A stretch of 23,518 bases of DNA from positions 346,857 to 370,374 of the forward strand of contig KV423920.1 of assembly GCA_001632435.1 (NCBI GenBank), in the 5' to 3' direction. The position numbers and the translations under genes were made by a program. The notes under the pieces were generated by a model. It ran no database searches and had not been told where the DNA came from. It was given only the letters and a program-made list of their open reading frames with translations. The stretch comes from Calocera cornea HHB12733 (lineage: Eukaryota; Basidiomycota; Dacrymycetes; Dacrymycetales; Dacrymycetaceae). This document shows, piece after piece, positions 17,384 to 23,518 of the stretch (its first letter is position 1; each line of letters opens with the position of its first letter).

Positions 17384-18622
17384 TCACATAATATGGCCTA
17401 TAAAACCCGGCCCCCTCGGCCCCTCGCTCCAAGCTGCCCGCACCACCTGCTTGCTCGACGTCGGCGCGACGTCCTGGGAATAAAGTCGTGAGATCCGCGA
17501 CCGCGAACCGGCAAAGTCTATGCCGGCGCTCCAGCACTCGTCCGCAAAGTCCACCTCTACGTCGACGTCGCTCGGTACCATGTAGTAGAACCGGCGGAGG
17601 GCGATCTCGCCGACCTTGGCGCGGCTCAGGGCGGCCCTGCCGAATCGCAAGAAGCGGTCGTCGACCGAGAAGCACGCATTGGTGTTGTGGTGTATCTGCA
17701 GCATTTCGAGCGATGGCGGTAGACAGAGGAAGAGCAAGTGGGTGAACGTGCCGTGGTAGCATTCGAGCCTCTTCAGCGAGGTTAGTTGGGGGAGCGCGTC
17801 GTCCAGCAGCGGTGCGGGCTGGGTGAGGTTCAGGTCGAGGTAGAGCCACGAGAGCTGCTTGAGCAGGCCGAGCACAGTGCTCATCTCGCGTTGTTCGTCT
17901 GGTTCGAGGCTGATGCTCACTTCAGACGCCCAGGTGATTCGGAGCGTCTCGAGTGTGGACTTGGTGTTGCGCAGCAACATCAGGAGGACGGAGCAATACC
18001 CACCCGATTGGACGCTCAAATATTGCAGGCGCGGAAACAGGGCCTGGCCCCAGGTGGCACAGAGGAAGCGGCGAGAGAGAATGATGGAGAGCTTCATGAG
18101 GTTCGCGTACACGATCTGGGTTGGTCCGAGGGACTGCTGGCCGCCCTCGATGAATATTCCTGTGAGCTGAAGCTCCTCGATGGACGCCGCAACCGGGGTG
18201 TCCAGGAGGATAGCGCGGAGGAGCGCCACAGTCATGTTCGACCGGACAGTGCTGATGTTGACCGACTTGATCTGGCCTTCGCGGACGTTCTTGATCCACC
18301 GCAGGAACGGGATGAACACGTCCTCCGCCTCTTTCTGCGAAACGATCACAAGGCTTCGCACACTGTCCCGTGCGTCTGCGACCGTTGCCAGCGTGTGTGC
18401 GAGCTTGGCTGCGCGTCGGGCCGAGCTGGGATATCGTGTTCCCAGCTCAACGTGGCGGTATGCGACTCTGCGCGCGGGGCGGAGCCAGGCGTGCGCGACG
18501 CGCCCACAGCGCAGCACGTCCTTCTGCGTCAGGTGCTGGAATACCTGGTCCAGGAGCTCCAGAGGCAGGCGCTCGCCCAGCGAGGACGCCCCGCGCGGTT
18601 GTGGGGGTGGAGGCGCCTCCAT
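17384..18622 (-). CDS. F-box protein (F-box C), LRR-like C-terminal part
   Basis: Intronless, 412 residues from the ATG at 18622. After a Pro-rich start (MEAPPPPQPRGASS) comes an F-box-like motif at about residues 17-50 (ERLPLELLDQVFQHLTQKDV, then LRCGRVAHAWLRPARRVAYR). Leucine-rich segments follow (LMKLSIILSR, LQYLSVQSG, LETLRITWAS, LSWLYLDLNLTQPAPLLDDA, LKRLECYHG, LEMLQIHHN). The block DALPQLTSLKRLEC and the C-terminal FADECWSAGIDFAG match F-box 1 and A, but overall divergence is large and a 40-residue tail extends beyond. By family it is an SCF ubiquitin-ligase adaptor of unknown target. It lies on the far side of the VOC-PhyH array, in the orientation opposite to F-box A. Confidence 0.9.
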   Translation of the reverse strand: MEAPPPPQPRGASSLGERLPLELLDQVFQHLTQKDVLRCGRVAHAWLRPARRVAYRHVELGTRYPSSARRAAKLAHTLATVADARDSVRSLVIVSQKEAEDVFIPFLRWIKNVREGQIKSVNISTVRSNMTVALLRAILLDTPVAASIEELQLTGIFIEGGQQSLGPTQIVYANLMKLSIILSRRFLCATWGQALFPRLQYLSVQSGGYCSVLLMLLRNTKSTLETLRITWASEVSISLEPDEQREMSTVLGLLKQLSWLYLDLNLTQPAPLLDDALPQLTSLKRLECYHGTFTHLLFLCLPPSLEMLQIHHNTNACFSVDDRFLRFGRAALSRAKVGEIALRRFYYMVPSDVDVEVDFADECWSAGIDFAGSRSRISRLYSQDVAPTSSKQVVRAAWSEGPRGPGFIGHIM

Positions 18623-19254
18623 TGTCCTAACGGCGGGGTGAGCTCGCTGGAGCCCCAGCTTGCGTTAAGTAGGTGCATTGTGAGGGAATTACTCAGCAGG
18701 GTCAGTGCGCGCAAAGCTCAGCGGGACAGAGCGCTGCCAAGGCTCTTTGGCCGGCGGGCTGCCCAAAGCGCCAAGAACAAGTGCCACTTTTAGGTTCGTG
18801 AAGGCCACGGAAGCCTTGGTTGACACAAACCGGGCACGGAGGGCAACTCCCGGCGGGTCGTCACCGCGAGAAGGAAAGGGGTTTGAATGCCGTGTCCGGC
18901 GAAAAACGCGTTCAAAGACGGTAGGGTCCACCGGACCTGGATGGTCCCGGACGGCAGAGGCGCAGCGAGCCTATCCGCTTCCCGCTTGCGACAAATTCAG
19001 AACTTGAAGATACTCAAAATTCCAGTACGCCCAGCCCCGCTGAGTACTGGGCCGGAGGCAATTTCGGCCGGCCGGCCGGCCGGATTAGCCGTTCCGCTCC
19101 CTCATAGCCGAGGGTCGCATAGCCGTAGCCATTAATGACAATATCTTTGCCTCCCTTTCAGGGTTCAACTTCTATTTCGTGACTGTTCGACGGGCGCTAA
19201 AGATTCGCACTGAAACAACTCTTGGTCGTCTCTCGTTGTCATATACTTTCGGCC
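18623..19254. other. Divergent intergenic region with CCGG palindrome
   Basis: Upstream regions of F-box C (-) and the KDZ gene (+). Contains a perfect CGGCCGG-type self-complementary run at 19065-19083 and a 7-bp inverted repeat (CCAGTAC at 19022, GTACTGG ending at 19050). No gene supported. No clear KDZ terminal inverted repeat was found, although only a visual search was made. Confidence 0.45.
19065..19083. repeat. Self-complementary (CCGG)n run
   Basis: CGG CCGG CCGG CCGG CCGG, a 19-nt palindromic tract rich in CpG, about 180 nt upstream of the KDZ gene. Confidence 0.75.
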
Positions 19255-21637
19255 ATGAGTCTACTACAGCTTGCGAGGGATATCTGGCGGCTTCGTGAAT
19301 GGCTTGGCGACTTATCCCTTCACCAACTGGTTACCTTTGTCGGTCTCGGCAGACGTCTTCAAAGCCGAATTGCATGGCAAGGCGTATACACGTTCTTTGA
19401 CACTGCGCAAGCGCCCAATACGCTACCTCATTCGGCGATCTCATTCTTCAACGCTGCACTAGGTGTCAACACTGCTCAAGTCACTGCATTATGGGAGGCT
19501 CTTCGTCATATCATCTGGATACCCACTAAGCCCCACCACGATATCACACCGGCCCTCATTGATGACCACACCCCTTTGGCTGAGCATGGGCATCCGCATG
19601 GCTTTGGTATGTCTGTTTCCCGTCACGCATTTGCTGTTTTGTTCCTCATTTCCATTGAAGCTGCCGAAGATTTCTATCCACCCACTCGTGTCTGTACCAA
19701 CGCGAGATGTCCCCACCAACTCGTTACGGGCTCTCCTAGGCATCTTCAGGCACCCGAAAGGCATCCAGCTGTGCTTTATACGCTTGCGCATGGCGCCTTC
19801 AATGTCTATACAACCTCGCTTCGCTGCCTCGCTTGCGGCTCTCGTTACTACCTGAATTACTGTCGACGCGACGATGCAGCCCAGAAGACATGGAGGGTTT
19901 ACTACAGTGGACTGCCCACTATTGTCCAGTCAGAGTCGCACTTCTTATTCGACATGAAGCTCTGCGAGCTATTCAGGGCTCAAACCGTTCACTCCCAGTA
20001 CGTTCACCGGCTTTTCTTTCCCAACCTTAGGCCCCTTCTCCCCCGGCAGCCCGAGCTGCATCTCCTTCCCCTCCCCCGGCAGCCCGAGCTGCATCTCCTT
20101 CCCCTCCCCCGGCAGCCCGATCCGTGCCTCACCATTGTGCTTCGTACTGAATACATCTCCAGTGCCTCCTTCACTGCTATTGCTCGCATTTACAATGCAG
20201 CACTTGCCTCCTCATCCTCGCGTAACCCAACCAATGTTCAAGTTTCCCCGCTTCGCATGGAGCACATTGTCGACCTCTTCAACCTCGTCTCTCTGCTCAA
20301 ACATCATCATGAGCAACAGTCTTGCTTGCATCTCCCGGAGGCGGCACGAACACAAGTCGAACGATTAGCGCCTGCGATGGAAGAGCGCAACCATTTCATT
20401 TATCGCAACAATCAAGAGCAGTGGTTTCACGCCTGCGATATCTGTCGGAAGATGTTTGCTCGAGAAGGACGTGATTGTAAGCTCAAACCCTCTCCCTGAA
20501 ACCAAGACTCACATGTTGTAGATATGTTGTCAGCTGCTGTCACCGATGGGGTGTCCGTTCGACGGTTTTGTTGTGCAGTACATAACTGCCCGCAACCACT
20601 GCCGACCTATCGATCCAGATTCTGCCCAGAGCATGCTGCGATGGAGTCGGTCTGCGCTGTCAAAGATTGTTCTCGCTCCGTCCGATCTGGGAAACAAACA
20701 TGCGATGCACCTCAACACGCGGAGCTCGAGGAGAATTACCACACCACTGGCCAGTCCTTCGCGCTGCTTCGAAGGCGACTTCTTCAGACACAGAACTACC
20801 ATCGCGGTCACGTTTCGGAGGAGCGACCCGAGACCCTGCCCGAGAGCCTTCAAACGACAGGAAACACGCACGCCGCACGCGAAGTCCCAGTTCAGCAACA
20901 AGCCGATGAACAGGAAGATGATCCTGAACAAGAACAAGAAGACGATGAAGAACAAGAGGCCGAGCAGGAAGAACAACGCCAACATCAGCACGGGGAAGCA
21001 GTCCAGGATCTCCCCCAAAGGCGGCCGAAGGCACACTTTGGAAGGAGGCGCACTCACAATGAGCAGCTCGTTGTGAGACCTTGCGGTATCATTCTTGCGC
21101 GAGGTACATTCTACGGTGCCGAATCCTTGAGCGGAGTAGCAGTGAGCCACAACCACGACTTGCACTGCTGAATGCGGTTTGACGGACTAACAGGACTTCT
21201 TGATTCGCGTCTTTCCGTGGCGGAACTCGTTGCCGAACGTCATATTTTACGACAACAACTGCCAACTCCATCGCTACATGGCCGAGCGACCAACGCTTAA
21301 ACGGCACTTCGAAGGCACTGCGCTTGTCGTCGATGTTTTCCATTTCAAGTGCAAGCACTCGGAAGCCGACGTTTACTGCAGCACCCATTGCAATGCCATG
21401 GCTTATCCTCAGCTCTACGATGCTGCCACTCAGACCTGGACATTCAACTCATCGGCATGCGAACAAACGAACGCCTGGTTGAATAAGTACCGTGGTATTG
21501 TTCGTGCCATGTTGCCTGTCCAGTATGAATTCTTTCTTGATGAGGTGATTAAAGAACGAAATCGCTTCTTGGTGAGCGAACTTGAAAACAACAATCATCG
21601 ACCTCATACTATTCCAGCAAGCGCGCTAGTAGATTGA
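19255..21637 (+). CDS. KDZ transposase-like protein with CxC5 and CxC6 cysteine clusters
   Basis: Four exons, 19255-19997, 20163-20476, 20522-21141 and 21194-21637, give 706 residues with no internal stop. The open frame before 19255 has no ATG. A CxC5-like cluster lies at about residues 140-225 (VCTNARCPHQ; LRCLACGSRYYLNYC). A CxC6-like cluster lies at about residues 350-430 (FCCAVHNCPQ, SRFCPEHAAMESVCAVKDC, KQTCDAPQHAE). An acidic Glu/Gln linker follows (about 465-505). The KDZ catalytic core begins near FGRRRTHNEQLVVRPCGIIL. It holds FYDNNCQLHRYM, DVFHFKCKHSEADVYC and NSSACEQTNAWL, where the Asp and Glu residues are the probable metal ligands. KDZ (Kyakuja-Dileera-Zisupton) elements are DNA transposons expanded in basidiomycetes. 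Being intact, it may be active or a domesticated host gene. The first intron (165 nt) keeps an open frame; see the separate entry. Confidence 0.9.
20045..20133 (+). repeat. 33-nt minisatellite inside KDZ intron 1
   Basis: Two full copies (20045-20077, 20078-20110) and a partial third of a C-rich unit starting GGCAGCCCGAGCTGCATCTC and ending in CTTCCCCTCCCCC. The unit is 11 codons long, so the frame through the intron stays open and repeats RQPELHLLPLP. Related units occur at 21719-21785 and about 23170-23200. Confidence 0.85.
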
Positions 21638-22134
21638 TCGTTGATAGGTTGTTCCATGTAAACAGTTGGATAGGCACTGTAATCAATGATAGTCATCTCC
21701 CCCATAGTCATCTTCCCCAGCAGCCCGGGCATCGGCTCCTCCCCCTCCCCCAGCAGCCCAATCTGTGTCCCTTCCCCTCCCCCCCTGACCGCAAGCGTAT
21801 CTCGTCTCGGGCGAAAAGCTAAGGGTTACTCTCGGGCGTGTTGCGCCTCACCGATCTGCGTCACTCTGTTCGCTTGCTAGGCCCCTTATCCCCAATTTAG
21901 TATCTCGCACGAGTTTACTTAGTGGACACGTAATGTACAGGGATGATTGCGACGTCCTATGGTATAGAGATGCTGCTGTCTGTCATCCCGAAATATCAGT
22001 ACATTGATGAGGCGCGGTGCTGAGCACCAGTTCCGCGCTCCATTGCGCTCCGACAATCTCTGTTCCCATCACACTTCTGCGATCTAGTATGCGCGTCGTC
22101 GAAGCATAAGGACGGAGCTGCCCAACACCTCTCC
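21638..22134. other. Convergent intergenic region between KDZ gene and Spc25
   Basis: 3' flanks of both genes. Contains the C-rich 33-nt repeat at 21719-21785. No other feature supported. Confidence 0.5.
21719..21785. repeat. C-rich 33-nt repeat, two units
   Basis: Units begin AGCAGCCC and end in CCTCCCCC (21719-21751, then 21752 onward). Same length and layout as the intron minisatellite at 20045-20133. Confidence 0.75.
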
Positions 22135-23090
22135 TCAGGCATCCTGCAGTTCTGTAACGAAGGAGGCGCGAACATGTTTGATGAAGGTCCAGAACTCTCG
22201 AGTGTCGTTCAGCGCGTCAACGAGACGCGGCATAGCGCCTAATGGGGGTTCCGACATGGTCACTGGAGGTCGATGAGCGAGTTGGTTCGAGCATAACCGA
22301 AATGTGCAACGGACCTGAGTAATCCTGCTTGGAGAGATCTAGCACAAACGAGAACACTCGGTTCGGCGAGTGCTCATCCAGGCGAATGAATCGGAAAAGT
22401 AGAACATCCTCTAAGGACCGAGGGTCAGTGGAAGCAGCGAGCAATGGCGAGATACTAGCCTTTGACACCGGTCACCGAGAACCCCAGCGCGGTCTCATAG
22501 AGAGACAGCTCGGGCGACATAGCTTGAGCGCGCTCTTCAAGCACAGCTAGGTCCCGGCTCTTCTCTGTACAAGGTGTTATTGGATATCACTCTGAAAGAG
22601 GGCAAGGGACGCGCCTTTCCGTAACCGAGCTATGCGAGTTCGAAGGTCGTTGGTCTCGACGTCTAGCGAGGACGACTGTTCCGTGAGAGATGCCAGCTGC
22701 TTCTTAAGAATATAGATGGAAGCTTCCATTTCCTTCGACTCGAGCTTCTCCTTTTCCAGCACTGTCGACATATTAGCCAAGTTTGCAGCCGGCGAGACGA
22801 TGAACCACACCAGCAATGAGCTCGATCTCGCGCCGCTTTTCCCGTTCGATGGCCTCTTCCATGTCCCGCTTCTTGTCTCCATCTTCCTTCAATCGTGAAG
22901 CATGTACCTCCTTGCGCCGAGCAATTTCTTGTTTGCCCTTGTAGACATAGGCGTCAATGGCCGCCTGGAACGCGGCAAGAGAGTGCAGGAGAGGCTTTGG
23001 GTGCAAGGCGACGGACGGCTGCGGCGAGTTCAATATGCTGGCAAGAGAGAATCCAGCTACCGCAGGGTGTGTCGCAGTAACGGTAGTCAT
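22135..23090 (-). CDS. SPC25: Kinetochore protein Spc25 (Ndc80 complex subunit)
   Basis: Five exons on the minus strand: 23090-22811, 22761-22615, 22564-22460, 22410-22315 and 22262-22135, 251 residues in all. Residues about 45-155 form a Glu/Lys/Arg-rich coiled coil (RLKEDGDKKRDMEEAIEREK; LEKEKLESKEMEASIYILKK). The last 90 or so form the globular RWD-like domain with hallmarks of Spc25: ELSLYETALGFSVTGVK, DVLLFRFIRLDEHSPNRVFS and PLGAMPRLVDALNDTREFW followed by TFIKHVRASF. Spc25 pairs with Spc24 and anchors the Ndc80 complex to the inner kinetochore, so it is essential for chromosome segregation. Introns 2 and 3 appear to use GC-AG sites (AAAG|GCGCGT and AAAG|GCTAGT). For intron 3 a GT donor nine bases upstream would also keep the frame. 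Introns 1 and 4 are GT-AG. Convergent with the KDZ gene. Confidence 0.9.
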
Positions 23091-23169
23091 AGCGTCTGAG
23101 GTGCCAATGAGTCGAGATGGCCGTCTTGGATTGTACCACAGCCCGCGAAGCTCGGGCTTGCCTTCTCCT

Positions 23170-23315
23170 AGCAGCCCGAGCTGCCGCCCTCCCCCTACCG
23201 TAGTAGCAGGCCAAGCCGCTTCCCCCCCATTTCCCCCCGCAGGCCGACGTTAGACATCTCCCCTTCGCACAATGTCTCAGGTGCACCTCCTCCTGTCGGC
23301 AGGCCGAGAGGCGGC
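23170..23315. repeat. C-rich repeat region related to the 33-nt minisatellite
   Basis: Begins AGCAGCCCGAGCTGCCGCCC and continues with variants (GCAGGCCAAGCCGC, GCAGGCCGACG, GGCAGGCCGAGAGG) separated by C/T-rich runs. It is the third site in this window with the same core, GCAGCCCGAGCTGC. Confidence 0.6.
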
Positions 23316-23339
23316 TGCTGCGTGAACCACGCGATCCCT

Positions 23340-23358
23340 AAATATGCTCAGCATATTT
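23340..23358. repeat. 19-nt palindrome AAATATGCT-C-AGCATATTT
   Basis: Perfect 9-bp arms around a single C. Part of the arm sequence (CATATGCTCAGCAT) recurs at 23416-23429, at the start of the tandem repeat. Confidence 0.8.
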
Positions 23359-23423
23359 GGGACGAGGCCCTTACACCCCGCTGGGCATCATTCTTTTGCG
23401 GCTCCGAGGTTCTCGCATATGCT

Positions 23424-23518
23424 CAGCATCTCTGGCGACCCTTCGTCGAGCATATCTGGCGACCCTTCGTCGAGCATATCTGGCGACCCGTCGTTGAGCA
23501 TATCTGGCGACCCGTCGT
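23424..23518. repeat. 24-nt tandem repeat, four units, continuing past the right edge
   Basis: Units at 23424-23447, 23448-23471, 23472-23495 and 23496-23518 (cut). Consensus GAGCATATCTGGCGACCC followed by KTCGTY. Units 1-2 end in TTCGTC; units 3-4 carry GTCGT. Confidence 0.9.

Larger units (their letters stand above)
23091..23423. other. Spc25 upstream region with C-rich repeat and palindrome
   Basis: Should contain the Spc25 promoter. No TATA box is obvious. It holds the C-rich repeat (from 23170) and the palindrome at 23340-23358. Open frames here are repeat-driven. Confidence 0.45.

Noticed and set aside
23424..23518. CRISPR-like array
   Set aside because: Units are directly adjacent with no unique spacers, in a fungal genome; it is a simple tandem repeat.

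Overview
The window is nuclear DNA of a filamentous basidiomycete, most likely an Agaricomycete. The evidence is short (36-60 nt) GT-AG introns with CTAAC/CTGAC-type branch sites, GC-rich coding sequence, a basidiomycete-style F-box family in several copies, a KDZ-type transposase with its CxC5/CxC6 cysteine clusters, and small secreted proteins with the NAERFxRGLPP motif. No bacterial operon features, tRNA or rRNA genes were seen.

Layout. 1-1378 (-): 5' part of an unrecognised protein (two exons plus a likely 5'-UTR intron), running off the left edge. 2481-3659 (-): intact F-box gene (F-box 1). 4656-5087 (-): short protein resembling only the first half of an extended short-chain dehydrogenase/reductase. 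6645-10452: a duplicated cassette. Unit A is F-box A (+) facing a small secreted protein gene (-). Unit B is a truncated F-box remnant (+) facing a second small secreted protein gene (-). 11479-17017: a second duplicated cassette, two copies of VOC/glyoxalase-fold gene + PhyH-family dioxygenase gene, all on +. The first dioxygenase carries an in-frame stop. 17384-18622 (-): F-box C. 19255-21637 (+): KDZ transposase-like gene in four exons. 22135-23090 (-): kinetochore protein Spc25 in five exons. 23170-23518: C-rich repeat, palindrome and a 24-nt tandem repeat that continues past the right edge.

How it fits together. The VOC and PhyH genes are the only metabolic genes kept side by side in two copies, so they may act on related substrates. 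That functional link is inference. The two VOC copies differ in an N-terminal extension that looks like a mitochondrial presequence, and the two PhyH copies differ by one intron and a nonsense codon, so the cassette appears to be diverging after duplication. F-box genes and remnants flank it on both sides, and a KDZ transposase gene and several minisatellites lie to the right, which together describe a dynamic accessory region next to a conserved essential gene (Spc25).

Exon boundaries were deduced by eye from reading frame, splice-site sequence and paralogue comparison. No database or alignment software was used; family names rest on recognised motifs, and percentages are rough estimates.
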